A stretch of DNA of 26,000 bases from Adiantum capillus-veneris (Eukaryota; Streptophyta; Polypodiopsida; Polypodiales; Pteridaceae), in NCBI GenBank assembly GCA_014529385.2, contig CM043958.1:91833935-91859934 (forward strand). The letters are read 5' to 3'. Within the stretch, counting starts at the first letter, position 1, and every line of letters starts with the position of its first letter. Position numbers and translations under genes: made by a program. The notes beneath the pieces were generated by a model that was not told the DNA's origin, did not search any database, and saw nothing but the letters and a program-made list of their open reading frames with translations. This document shows, in pieces, positions 1 through 11,446 of this stretch.

Positions 1-459
1 GCCAATAGGCATATGAACTCCTACCCAACCTTGATGAAAATGGAAGCACCATCAACACATAACTACAAGGTGAACCCCAAAAATTGCATCTCATCAGCTC
101 TAAACCAGAAGACCCTGAAGGTGCAACCTAGCAACTAAACTCTCATACATTTGACACATGGCCTAGATGAGCAACCAACGGACTTCAAGGACCATGCCAC
201 AAAGAATCCTACACAAAAGGAATTGCAGTTCCATGTTGTGTCACAAGTAGCATTTCCACTTGGCATACCTTGATAGATTCACTAAAACCTAAAGTGCAAC
301 TAACGATAAGATGAGTACATAGCCAAACACTTAGACCACAAAATACTTACATTTGATATGGACATGACCTTGTACTAGGGAGAAACCCACAACATTGTAA
401 TTACTGGCAAGAGCAAAGCTAAGAGCAAGAAGAATAGTTTCCTTTGTGGATTCCTAGCT
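1..459. other. No gene seen
   Basis: This leading stretch has stops in every frame at short intervals and no recognisable motif. Its composition (A-rich, many AAG/GAG/CAA triplets on the plus strand) matches the broken coding relic that follows, so it may be the more decayed upstream part of the same sequence. Confidence 0.4.
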
Positions 460-1320
460 TTGACAAGAACAACATACACTAGGCTCAATCAAGTGAAAAA
501 TCCGCCATCATCCACAGTGCCCCCAATGAAGTACTCTAGAAGAAAGCATTGGTGGGGAGTAGGGAAAAGATTAGGGCCCTCGTCTCAAAAATCCCATATC
601 CCTAATGAGGTAATATTTGAAGGGGTTGACAAACAACGAGGCTTGACCACTTCAAGCCCTAAAGGAAAAGTAGCCTTTAAAAAAAGTGGAAGACATATGA
701 AGAAAGGTTTGGAGAAAATGCACGAGAGGAAGGTGGATCTGAATCTCTCACTCCCTCCCCATCTGAGTGATTTCACCACTGGTAGACTCAAATAAAGAGG
801 ATATAACTAGGGAAGATCCCCAAGTAAACTAAAAAGAGACACCTCATGCCATAGTGTCGGAACCACTCTTGGAGAGCCCACCAAAGCTCTAAAGCAAAGG
901 TGCACATTGAGTGGACAGTACCAAGGCACTCTCCCTTTTGCATATAGATGAGGAAGATAGTTTTTCCAACTCGTAGCACAATTCGGATTCCATGTGTGAT
1001 AGGAAAAGTTCACCTATCGATACCACCCCACCCAATAGCTTACGCACTTTGATTTTGGATCATGGGAATGAAATGATGACCTTTTAGATGAAGAGCCTGA
1101 AGAGAAGGAGGAGGGCAATCTTATGGCAACGCCACGAAGCCCTCAAGCACAAGAAGAGCACAAACAGTCAACCGAGTTTGAAAAGTTAGCAAAAGTAGAG
1201 ACCACAAAAGAGTGCCTAGGGGTTGCAAAGGCAAGTCACATTAAAGGCTCTAAGGAAACACCAACTCTAGACGCTAAAAAAGACAGGAAAATCCATTTTG
1301 GTTCACGAATCTAAAGAAGA
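460..1320 (+). pseudogene. Decayed coding relic, unknown family (5' part)
   Basis: Two open stretches on the plus strand (460-795, 111 codons; 1123-1314, 63 codons) sit in purine-rich DNA and encode hydrophilic, Lys/Glu/Ser-rich peptides with no domain I recognise. The second continues an acidic stretch (roughly EEPEEKEEG) that starts a little upstream of its first ATG. Between them the frame is broken by several stops. Composition is like the coiled-coil-type relics further downstream (2160-3540), so these may be pieces of one old gag-like or structural gene. That link is inference; neither stretch is likely to be a working gene. Confidence 0.25.
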
Positions 1321-2159
1321 GGCACTCCTATATATGTGAATTTAAGATTCCCTTACACACTCAAAAAGAAAAGATGAAGGCATTGGAGGAAAGGGACGTA
1401 CAAAAGTTGAGGAGAAAGGACAACATTAGTACAAACTGCAACTCCCATGGCTCCCCCTCTAGAACAGCCAACAATGACTCCAAGGGAAACACAAAAGTTG
1501 AGTTCTATGCTAGAATCTCTTACAAAAATCCCGATGCTTGAAGAGCTACAAAAACACCAAAAAAATGCCTAGACAGATAGAGGGATTAGAGATGGAAACA
1601 AGGATAGAGAAGCACACTCACGTGCTAATGGTGGAGGAGGCCTTATAATTCCCTTTGCACACCAATTTCAAAGTTCAAGAGTTGTGAGATAAAATATACA
1701 AAGTACTCACGGAGACAAATAAAAGAAAAGGAAACTTATTACCAACTCCTCCATTCAAACAAAGAGCCATAGATGTGGAAGCAAGAAATATGAGACTGAA
1801 AACCATTGGTATCGAAACTAGTCTTAAGACCTACTTCCATATACTCGCCAAAAATAGTGCCACTAGGCCGCATCTTGCCTAAGTAATTAGAATCGAAAAA
1901 AGAAGCTAAAAAGTTATCTCTTACCTTTACCTTCTCAAAGGATGTAGTAGAGCCAAAGTTGGCCATTGCACTGAAGCTTATTGATAAATGTCAATGATCG
2001 GTGGATGTGGCTAAGAGATAGAGCATGTCAATAGGGAGAGTTACCACGATTGCTAGTCCAAAGGTATAGTAGTGCTATCGCACTTTTTAGATCTTAGAAG
2101 GAGAACTCCATAGCAAAGAAAAAAAAAAGAAGGAAAATAGTGGCCACCATCCAAAATAT

Positions 2160-3780
2160 GTGCATGAACAGCACAAACAGTTTATGGTTGATATCTCACG
2201 AGCTCACTAGAGCCTACTAGAGGCAACAAAGGAGAAAGAGAGCTTAAAAGAGCAGCTAGTTAAAAGCCAAAGTGATTGCAAAGGAGGACAACAACTTTTT
2301 TGCAAACCCTAGTAGTCTCCTTGCAAGAAGCATTGCCCAAGGCTATGGCAAGGAGAAGTCAGAGGGGCACCACTCAACCATTGACCACCCTACAAGTGAC
2401 GTGCTTGCTTTGCGGCGGCAATAGGTAGCCACCACCACTTAGGCACTCTCTACAGAACAATAGGAGGTTGCCATACTTAAGTAAGAAAATGAAGATCTGA
2501 ACTCAAAACCAAAGCAATGGGGAAGTTCTAGCATCCCAAGGAATAGGAAGCATCTACCTATGCCAATCAAAAGGCCAATGAGGAAGAACTTCATAAAATT
2601 GAATCCACGACTAAGATCATAAAAACTATTAAATCTGATCTTAAGAAGTTAGAAGAGGCCAAAGATCAGCAAATAAAGGAAGCCAAATAACTCCACAAAA
2701 AGATAGAATATAATCAGTTTGCAGGCAAAGCTCAAGCCACATAATCTAATCGACTTTAAGCAAAGCTCAAGCCACCTAACTCTACTCATAGGTTTCCACT
2801 AACACATGAAGATCCTTTACCATTTCGCCAAGGATTTGAAGATCCCGAGGAAGAAAGGAAACCCTAGCAAAATTTAAAAACGCTTATGAATCCCTCTCAA
2901 CGGCACAAAAGAAACAAGTGTTAAGAGGCCACAAAATTGGTAAGATACCATGAAAAATCTTTGCCTCGACTAGGTTGAGGATTATGTGCTCGACTTGCTT
3001 ATGGAAATCCTCAAAATGAAGATCAACAGATGCCAAACAGTGAGAGGATTGGAAGATGGAGCATGCCGCACACATTAAAAGTGGTTACGACCTGCTAGAT
3101 GACCCACCAAATGGTGCTCCAAAAATTTCTATGATGGCCAACCTCAATGGAGAGTGGATTGATTCCACCGCTTCCCAAAGTATTAACAAATCTACTATGA
3201 ACCTACTTAAGAGCAGCAAGTGGACCCTACCTATTGCCTTTGTAGAGGAGAGTATAGTGCAAGGATTCTTTGCCCAAGCACAATTTTCGCAAGTCACCAC
3301 ATCCTAACCATGGAAGAGATGGTTCAAACCGGCTTCTTCCAGTACTTTGGCAATCATGCAACATCTAGCAGAGATGCACAATTGATGCACCTTGAGGTTT
3401 TTAAGCATGCACTGGAAGAAAGACCCTTGTATCCCGAATGGAAGAAGGATGATGAATGCCAAGAAAGGTATGACAAGGTAAACCACACTATAGCCTCTCT
3501 TGAGCTCGATATGGCAATCCCAAATGAAAACACTTGAGCAGAGCAATAAAGAAAAAGCTAGGATCAAAGCTGAGCAAGAAGACGGGTTGCAATGAGAAGA
3601 GAAGCCTATATAGATAAATTGGACAAACCTATAAAGCCATCAAACAAGCGTAATATTGTACCACCCGAAGCTCAAGCACAGAAATAGAAGACACTAGTGC
3701 TACCACCTCCACCTAAAAGGCCGCAAACCCCAATGAAAGATCCTTTCATTCTACCACAACCAAATGTGAACAATTGAAAA
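2160..3780 (+). pseudogene. Decayed coiled-coil-like coding relic, unknown
   Basis: Plus-strand frames contain pieces such as EATKEKESLKEQLVKSQSD (near 2225-2280), a Lys/Glu/Ile-rich segment with heptad-like spacing (near 2580-2690), and a 105-codon open frame at 3220-3537 containing RPLYPEWKKDDECQERYDK. A second frame (3056-3307) overlaps it, suggesting a frameshift between the two. The text continues past 3537 through stops into a Pro-rich segment near 3690-3760 (LPPPPKRPQTP). Stops are mostly TAG or TAA, some where Gln would fit. A coil-rich N-terminal part followed by a globular part and a Pro-rich part could be a retrotransposon gag or a host structural protein. I do not recognise a family. 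Confidence 0.3.
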
Positions 3781-4418
3781 GTTCATGCACATCAAGAAGG
3801 GGGACAAGAAATAGTAATCACCAAGCATCATACGACCACCTCCAAAGGATCAATGGAATATGAGGATAGAGTGTCGGCTTAATAGGGGAATTGTTTGCCC
3901 TCAAATGCACACGGGCGAAAATGTATGTCAAAGGAGTAGCTGTGAAGAAGAGTGGCGATGGAATAAATGGGCTAAATGAGATGATGAAGGTTCAAATGGC
4001 CACCATTTTTGCAATGTTTTACCCACACTCCATTATGTGGTTATGAATAATCAAGCCCTTTTCTTCAAGCCCATGTACTTTTGGTTATGTAAAATCCAAT
4101 TTTTTGGTATAGAAACGGTTACGAGTAGATCGAAAAGCTAAGTGCATTTTCTTGTGATTATCTGATGCTCACAAAGCATAAAACTAGATGCCAAATTAAC
4201 CAATTGTGGCCGATCAAATGCGAACGCTATTATTTAGCCTCATTATGATAAGTAGTCACTCATTTTAATGGTTCCAAGTTTGGGGAGCTAGTCACACAAG
4301 GCTTGACATTTGCGAACTCCAAGGAGCGTTCACACTCACTCCACGAAGCTATATTCTTGTATTCTTTTGCTCCCAAATGCTCCCATATGTATGGAGGTTG
4401 AGAATATGAATAGAACCA

Positions 4419-4422
<4 letters not shown>
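3781..4422. other. No gene seen
   Basis: AT-rich sequence with frequent stops in all frames. Short coding-like scraps occur to about 4080, and none is convincing. Confidence 0.4.

Positions 4423-4494
<72 letters not shown>
4423..4494. repeat. (TC)36 microsatellite
   Basis: Seventy-two bases of uninterrupted TC dinucleotide, a pure pyrimidine/purine tract. It creates spurious Leu-Ser and Arg-Glu repeat ORFs on the two strands. Confidence 0.97.
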
Positions 4495-4498
<4 letters not shown>

Positions 4499-5296
4499 TA
4501 TGATCTCTCGTGTCTGATTTTTTGAAAGCTTAATCATCATGTGGTGCTTCTTGATTGATTGATGGTGCCCTAGGTTGTATGAAAGAGTAGGCGGCACACT
4601 TGTTTAATCATTAGTGCACACACATCGGTCTCTTTGTGCATTGATGGAGTAGCTACATCACTACATCTTGCATTACGTAAGGTTCACATGGTTTGAGATT
4701 TGTAGATGTAGGAAAGAGTAGGCATAGTGCTCCAAGCAAGTAGGTCAAGAAGTAGTTTTTGTTGTGGGTGCAATGTTATCAATATGCATCTCTCAAGATC
4801 ACCAATGTAATGGTATTAGTTGTTCCATGATCTAGGCTAGGTCGCCTTCTAAGTTCACCAAATTGACAATCGTGTGACTATATACTAGCATGGCCGTACA
4901 AATTATTAGATAGAATCTAGGAAAAACCATTAAATTATGTATCTTCATGCCATCGTATTTGTTAAGATGCAAGATGGTAAGAACAATGCTCATGATTCAA
5001 GCCTTTGGGAGCATGCCAAAGTTTACTTGGGAGTGTTAGGTCCAATGCTCATGCCTATCTGTAAACTCCCCCTTGATTAGTCAATTTGGCTAGAAACACC
5101 TACAAGGACCACCATTGAGAATGAAAGAATAAGAAAAAAAAACTATTTGTGGCTACTACCAACAACACAAAGAAGGAAAGCAGAGCTCGTAAGGAACCGT
5201 GTCCCTACCCTTGTCTTGACATAATAGAATCAAATATAGACACAACGGAGACAAATCGGACCCACTATATGTGCACTGTCTTCTTTGTCTCCATAC
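4495..5296. other. No gene seen
   Basis: AT-rich non-coding sequence between two microsatellites. I see no open frame of note, no recognisable transposon protein and no clear terminal repeats. Confidence 0.45.
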
Positions 5297-5318
5297 GTGT
5301 GTGTGTGTGTGTGTGTGT
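5297..5318. repeat. (GT)11 microsatellite
   Basis: Perfect GT dinucleotide run of 22 bases. Confidence 0.95.
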
Positions 5319-5416
5319 TTTACTATAGTTATTTTGTAGTTGCATAGTATGCATGCAACAATATGGTACATGTTTGGCATACATATACATACATGTATAG
5401 CAAGTGGATGTGCATA

Positions 5417-5418
<2 letters not shown>

Positions 5419-5458
<40 letters not shown>
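5419..5458. repeat. (TC)20 microsatellite
   Basis: Perfect TC dinucleotide run of 40 bases. The 108-codon minus-strand ORF across this repeat and the GT run is repeat-driven and not a gene. Confidence 0.95.
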
Positions 5459-5461
<3 letters not shown>

Positions 5462-6756
5462 GATGTCGAAGGATGCACACATTGTGAATGCACGTGAAAT
5501 CTAATAAGCCTTAATCATAATAACTTGTGATGGTTGAATTGTGCTTCAAAGCTCATGTACACATAGTTTTGTACATAAATTTTTCTTGACACATAAATCA
5601 TGCTTTGGGGGGCATTTTAAAGCCTTTTTGAGCATGAACATTATGTTGTGTTTCTTAAAACATTCCCCGTAGTAAATTCAAGCCTCTCACTTCTTGTACC
5701 ACTTTCTCACCCATACCACCTCATTAGAAACAAAACGGCATAAAAGAGAGCCTCTTTATTTCATAATTTAAGGAGGCAAACCTTTCGCAGTAAAGATCAA
5801 TCAAAGGACAACTTTGATTCAAATAGGCACAAATGGATAGCTAATTAGAATTCAAATTTCTCTCCGAAACTAACTTTGAACTCTAAGAGAGACATTTATA
5901 TCCAGTGTTCACAGAAAATTGGCCTATAATATATTACTTAAGGACAAAATTTGAAAATTCCCAATTAGTTTTTAGAGCCTCCTTGAAGGAAACCCGCTAA
6001 ATTTTGAGGATTTCAATGTAAAAACCAATAAAAACCGGCTAAATTTCTCTAAAAACCGGTAGATTTTCAAAGCTCTCATTTTTTCCATTGGTTACTAAAA
6101 AAGTTTTTGGTAAACACTGTTTATATCGACAAAAAGAGATTGACGTGAATTAGGGCCATTGACAAAGGGAAGCAAATTCACAATGTGATTTTCGGATCTA
6201 ACAGTGCTTTCTGGAGTGCTCTTATTGCAAGACACATCAAAAGACACGAGGGCAAATAGGAGCCAGCAGGTCTATTCTTTCCCAAAACGTTGCAACTTTT
6301 TTTATGAGCGGACATAGGAGTTGTTAATACATGATGCAAGTGCAACGGAATGCCTTAGAGAACCTCCATCGATGAACTTCTGGAATTCCTCGATCCAACT
6401 GCATTCAGAACTGCTCTTTGAACCCACGAGATGGCATGACTGCTCAAGTACTTAGAGATTGCAGAGCCTGCAAACTCATGCCCAATCACATCTACTTTCT
6501 TTACATCAATGATGTGGGGAAGGGTTCTCGCCGACTGCAGCAAGGCCATTCCTCGGATCACACATGGATGCACAGTGAGCACCTCATATATGCCGTAGAC
6601 AATGAGGCACCCTCGCTCCATTCATTGCATTGCTCTTCAAGAGAGTACTACTAGAGGTTTGCTAGCAAAGTGGCCCAAGCATACCTTTCACAAGAAGATT
6701 TAGGAATATTCTCATGTGGGAAAACAGTCTTTTTCAATGTTTTTCATACAATGCAT
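5459..6756. other. No clear gene; AT-rich spacer with possible LINE upstream scraps
   Basis: Most of this stretch is AT-rich and closed in all frames. A small cluster of AAAAACCGG-type words lies near 6025-6060. From about 6355 to 6720 both strands carry short open frames (68-88 codons); these could be decayed LINE sequence upstream of the reverse-transcriptase relic, but I found no motif that fixes the reading frame. Confidence 0.35.
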
Positions 6757-6911
6757 AACATCATGAGCTTCTGCTCTAGAGGCATCACATACCTAGCTAG
6801 GTACGATAGGGGGCAGGGGACCACCGGGCCCCCCATCGGGCCGGCGATCCCCTGCCCCCAATCGTACCTCGCTAGGTATGCGGTGCCTCCCTCACAGAAG
6901 CTCATGATGTT
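6757..6911. repeat. 155-bp near-perfect palindrome (foldback/MITE-like)
   Basis: The left arm begins AACATCATGAGCTTCTG at 6757 and the right arm ends with its exact reverse complement at 6911. Inside, ATACCTAGC-AGGTACGAT-GGGGGCAGGGGA on the left is mirrored by the right arm, with a GC-rich centre near 6825-6850. Because the block is palindromic, both strands encode nearly the same peptide (YLARYD-GQG and YLARYA-type repeats), so neither ORF is real. A transcript would fold into a hairpin of about 75 bp. It sits just upstream of and appears to interrupt a LINE relic. I see no clear target-site duplication. A foldback element, a MITE or a decayed inverted duplication are all possible. Confidence 0.8.
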
Positions 6912-6929
6912 GAGGTAAGTCGCAACGTG

Positions 6930-8230
6930 GGAATTATTGTGAGAATTTGTCCAAAACTTCTTGTGAATTTGTGCCCATCTGCAAGTCGAAGGGTGCGCTT
7001 GACCCGGGCAACTATTGAACCATCCTGAGTTCCCACACATTAGCCAAGCTCTATGGAGCAGCGCTAGAGAGGGGGTTAAGATCATATGCATAGAGCGAGG
7101 GCCTAGGAGCCATTGGACATAACGTCTTCTGACGGGCCTTCTTTACAATCGATCACATCTGTACGTTGTGTTGTTTGATTGATCAGGCAGAGGCATGGAA
7201 AGGGCGAGTACAATGCTGCATTATGGATTTCCTCAATGCCTTCGACATAATCCCATGCAACCGACTCTTCTAGCACCTGCAGGCACTTGGGTGTGTCATT
7301 GGCGGAGGTAAGCTGGGGGATCTATCTTCTCAAAGCCCATTGCTAGCAATATTGGTAAGAAGCATGGGTGCCCACTCTCAGCGACTCTCTTTGGCCTCTA
7401 CATTGATGAGATATCAGAGTACATTTTTTAAGAGGGCATGGGCATGGATCTGGCATGTACTCTACTTTTTTTGCCCACACAAAGGGGTGGTGTTCTGACA
7501 CCTTCATTACCCATGCCATCATGTATGTACTTATAGCTGAATGGTGGAGGCAGATTTAGAGATCACATGTTATAATGCTCTGCCCCATCATCTACAGCAA
7601 ACACTTTGTTATCGGAGTGGAGTTGGTCCCCCGCCCATGGCAGTCGAGGCCTTCTTTCAAATAGTTATTTCATCTTAAGATTGAGGGAGCTACCGCAAGG
7701 CAAACTTTCATGTAGAGCTCTCGAGGCATCTAAGTAGCTAGCAAAGATAGGTCAGAGTACATCATGGTATGCACAAATGACATAGTAATCCAACACACAT
7801 GGTTTAAATATAGACCCAAACCCCTTCCTTGATAGTAACATCCTAGGTCTCACCTTTCAATATGATCCAAGCTCAGTATGATCCAAGCTCACCACTTATA
7901 CACCTCACATAGTAAGAGGAATTGGGTCCTTAGAGAGATGGATTACACCAGGCAGCCTCTTCTAACCTCTTCTATCAAAGATGAATTATTATAGAGAGCA
8001 CTTGCTGACTACTCTAGAGGGTGGCTTCATCCAGTGGCCACAATACATGGACATGTTGATGATGTATAGTGCTAGAGTGGCGATTGGATAGTAGAGGGTC
8101 TCATCTCACACACTAGATATTAAGGTTGGATAGGCAGCACAGATTCATAGAGACCAGAGGACATGTAGGATATGTGGATATGGGAGGAAGAACGGATGAC
8201 ATGTTCATGTGATCTTGTTTTGGCCAATAC
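6930..8230 (+). pseudogene. LINE reverse transcriptase, decayed
   Basis: Non-LTR retrotransposon pol relic. In the plus strand one reads FVPICKSKGALDPGNY (near 6970-7015), SHTLAKLYGAALERGL, TIDHICTLCCLIDQA (near 7145-7190), then MDFLNAFDIIP at about 7217-7250. This last matches the LINE reverse-transcriptase block usually seen as VDFRKAFDTVP, which carries the first catalytic Asp. GCPLSATLFGLYIDEISEY follows near 7365-7420, the usual block before the YADD box. The YADD box itself is not visible. Several stops and frameshifts break the frame, including TGA at 7130 and TAG before HLQALG. Downstream the text degrades; near 8160-8190 a CRICGYG-like piece could be the zinc-binding region. Dead copy. 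Confidence 0.75.
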
Positions 8231-9176
8231 TTACTAACTAGCTAAAATATGAAAATTCACTTGGGATCCTTTCTAGGTGTCAAAGGCTTGCTAGGCTCTT
8301 CAAAGGAGCCCAATGGACTTCTAAAAATATGAAATTACCCCAAAAAGAAAAAACGTTTATAACAATTCTGTCTATTGTTGAACTTTTCAAGTCATTTGTG
8401 TTTTCAAAACTTCCAAATTCCCAACATAAAAACTAAGATTCTAATTTATAGCCACAAGTACTTAAAAATGATGATGATTTTACCATGAATTTCGATACAG
8501 TTTATGCCTCGTCTATGTCTATTGGCAGAGATGCCTGATAAGTTCAGAAGTTTCAAGAAAAAAAATGAAGAACAAAATGCTCTAAAATTAGCGTCTTTAG
8601 GGGGGAGATTATAGACCTAGAATCTAAGAGCACAAGCTTTCAGAATATACACACAGATCACTGCTTTCAATGTGGTTGCACCTAACCCTACAAGAAAACA
8701 CATCAAAATGGTGTGTATACATATATATATACACACACACACAATCTTTTATAATCTAGGCAGATCTACTCACTTGGTTTAGCAGAAATAAAATATTTGA
8801 ATTTTGGGCTCAGCACTAAATAGGTTCGAATTTTTCGGACCAAATATGGCTTAAAACTGGACAAATGTACTTCGGGCCTGCTCACTGAGCTTTAAGAAGT
8901 GCGAAAACAGTTTTGGTGATCATTTGAGCCGAGGTCATCACAGTTCTAGCACAATTATGGACAGTGTCAGTTCAAACAAAGAACGCCAGGGACTAGGAGT
9001 CATTATGCAAACCGAAATTGGCAAGTGCAAGCAATCGCATTGCAAATTGAGCTTCTAATCAGACGAACAGTGGTACAACTCACATGTGATTGCAGATTAG
9101 GGTAGTACGAGCAATAGAAATTCTGCTAATCAAAACCAAAATCTGCTAGAAGACAGTTTTTACAGAACCCGCTGAC
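8231..9176. other. No gene seen
   Basis: AT-rich spacer with short dinucleotide runs (TA/CA near 8720-8742). From about 8990 the sequence becomes less AT-rich and partly open in the same direction as the relic gene that follows, so the 5' part of that gene could lie here. Confidence 0.4.
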
Positions 9177-10248
9177 ATGGACTCAAACCGAGCTGAGAAT
9201 CCAAGTACGATAGAGCAAGCTAGTAGCAGTGGCAACACATGCCAGAATATCTTCAAAGCTTGGTATGTTTGGCAGTTTCTTTACCGGGCATCTACTCGAG
9301 ACGCCCATGCCCAGGTAAGAATGGCTTGGAGCCAGAAGCCAATTCCAGTTCCCAACAATGTGGAATTATCGTCAGATGAAGAATCCCCAGAAAACCAGTT
9401 AGCTCTCATCGGACAAAAGAGAAAGGCCACACAAGAGGAGGCTGGCAGTTCTAAAAGACCAAGGACAACATTTACTAAAAGCACTACTCTTCTTAAGGAG
9501 TTAGAAAGCCAGATCCAAACAGTGTCTACTGAAAATACTCCGGCTAGCGAGACTGAACAACCTCTCGTCTGGACCACTGGTGGAGTCAGCTAGTCTAACA
9601 TGGCAGATTTCAGCAACCACCAGTACAGGACAAGACCAGTCAAATAGGGACAATAATGAGCAGCCAGCGGATCAGACTAATAAGGGAAAAGGACTAGCAC
9701 CTTGAAGTCCACTTGGAAAGGTTTCCATCCCTTATAGTGAAGCGGCCCTGCGTTTAACTAAGAAAGATAGGTTATAGCAGCTGCAAACTCATCCTCTCAA
9801 AGGATGTCTACTTCTGCATAAATCTGATTATTCTACATTACCATGTATGGCTCCTGTCACGGTTTATGAGCCAACTTCCTGTGACCCAACCACAATGAAG
9901 AGTCACTCACGCTGTATGAGTTCAGGGCATCCTAAAAACCTTCCGGCACACCCTCATTCTGCATTTGTTTGCAACAGTGTGAACGATTGGGGCCCTGCCT
10001 CTCTTGGTGCATACCAAGCATATTTACAAGGAAACTTCATTTCAGGACTTTTCGGATCGAAAACTCTGTTTCCAAGTCACCCATTTCTCGTTTCCCTTGT
10101 TCCATTTCTTAATGAATAATTTACCGTTACATACAAAGAAGCCCTCTCTAATCCGTTCCATTGCAAAGAGTTGTGCCTGAGGCAGCAATTGGCATACATG
10201 CCCACTAAACAACCCACCTAGTTCCGATCCTGTTATCAATCTTTATAA
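9177..10248 (+). pseudogene. Decayed protein-coding gene, unknown function
   Basis: An open frame of 138 codons runs from an ATG at 9177 to a TAG at 9591. A shift to the next frame near 9550-9590 gives a text that continues to about 10248 with only four stops (near 9703, 9774, 10117 and 10219). Residues 75-95 of the first part hold GQKRKATQEE followed by SSKRPR, a bipartite nuclear-localisation-like patch, after an acidic SSDEESPE stretch. The second part has a Cys/His-containing segment (KGCLLLHKSDYSTLPCMAP, about 9795-9850). The long low-stop text argues for a once-coding sequence of about 350 residues. I recognise no family: a transposon-encoded nuclear protein, a gag, or a host nuclear protein would all fit. 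Confidence 0.45.
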
Positions 10249-10936
10249 TGACACAGGATGAAATAATCTTCGGCAACTTAAGCCTTCTGCTTTGACCTGG
10301 CTTATTTACACACTACTCAAATCAAACTTACTTAAAGCAAGCACTTATAGCATCGTCTTCGCTCAGTTCTACAATCTTCCACTCCCTCATTGTCAAATTT
10401 CATTCAAACAATTAGCCCTTCCCATAAAATCAACAGCATAGAAAGATAAAGAATCAAAAGTGCTTGTTGATACTGTGAGTCTCGTTGACTCACAATACAA
10501 ATACTATTTGAAACAGTCAAATCAGCAAAACATTGAAAGTTTTTCAGTCACCATATCCGCTTCTCGTCAACACCACTCCTCTTCTTCATCATCCCAAATC
10601 ACTATAGATCTGCACACAACCTAAGCTTTTGAATTAAGTAACGCTGTCTCTGTCTGCAACTTTCAAAACACGGACTCTCCAATTTGCTGCCCTCAGTGCC
10701 TCCTCTTCCCTTGTCGAATTCGCTGCCTTATGGTGTCAGAAGCATTACCTGTAGAATAGCGAACTTCACACACTGCAATTCGACACAAGGACCTCTCATA
10801 TGCTTTGATACAAACTGATAGAAGTGCTCCCCTCTCCTTGACTTGGGGCTCCTACTCAATTCCCAAGCCTCTGCAAGTGTGCGACCAAGAAGGCTTGACG
10901 CTATTCTTCATTTTCCAGAACATAGCAAACTTGCAT
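10249..10936. other. No clear gene; possible primer-binding-like site
   Basis: Closed in all frames over most of its length. TGGTGTCAGAAGC at about 10733-10745 resembles the TGGTATCAGAGC primer-binding site for initiator tRNA-Met used by many plant LTR retrotransposons, but no LTR end (CA) lies directly before it. An 8-bp stem with a 5-base loop (TGTGAGTC / GACTCACA) is at 10474-10494. Confidence 0.3.
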
Positions 10937-11446
10937 TTATTTAAAAATTGACTCGATGGCATGTTCCTTAGGTGAGTTAACCCCCGGGCTTTCTGGGCCG
11001 ACTTCTATAGCCTGTTTAATAACTGTGACCCCACCATGCGGACCCATAATTTTATGACTAACTTCCTTGTTTAACAACAGGGTTATGTGAAATCGATTGG
11101 TAGTAGAAACACAAGCAGTGAAGGACTGAAAGAGACTTAAACTGCATGGGAACACCTTGGGACTTCTCACTTGAATCAGAACAGTTAAGGGAACAAGATT
11201 CATTATAGCACCAACCGCTGGAGTTTTGAGGAAACTTAAAGGTGTGGGAATGGCCTTTGCGGGCCAATTCTGGACAAAAACCGTGAGCAAGGACGAGTTT
11301 TTTTTATAAATCGTGGCCATTAACAGGCAGCATAGGTACCACAAGTGCCTGTCGTAGGAAAAGTATGTCGTGCTCTCTATTGTGGGTGCTCGACAGTGCA
11401 ATGTGCAAGAAATCTCACTCCAAACAGAACAAACACTATAGAGCAA
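10937..11446 (-). CDS. Unrecognised 169-codon ORF, doubtful
   Basis: The longest uninterrupted minus-strand frame in this part of the window. It encodes a Cys/Ser/Leu-rich peptide with SHKIMGPHGGVTVIK and EVGPESPGVN near its C-terminus and no domain I can name. Its start overlaps the lower end of a possible LTR (11403-11756) read in the same direction, so it could be leader or internal sequence of an LTR element. It may also be a chance ORF: the plus strand here contains coding-like scraps too. I do not assign a function. Confidence 0.2.
   Translation of the reverse strand: MLYSVCSVWSEISCTLHCRAPTIESTTYFSYDRHLWYLCCLLMATIYKKNSSLLTVFVQNWPAKAIPTPLSFLKTPAVGAIMNLVPLTVLIQVRSPKVFPCSLSLFQSFTACVSTTNRFHITLLLNKEVSHKIMGPHGGVTVIKQAIEVGPESPGVNSPKEHAIESIFK

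Noticed and set aside
4310-4597. Leu-Ser and Arg-Glu repeat ORFs
   Set aside because: They are products of the (TC)36 repeat.
6355-6654. Minus-strand 88-codon ORF with DVKKVDVIGHEFAG as a possible hydrolase piece
   Set aside because: No catalytic motif is confirmed, the opposite strand is equally open, and no neighbouring exon or frame extends it.
6670-7091. Two ORFs on opposite strands sharing a YLARYD-type peptide
   Set aside because: The shared peptide is caused by the palindrome at 6757-6911, which reads the same on both strands.
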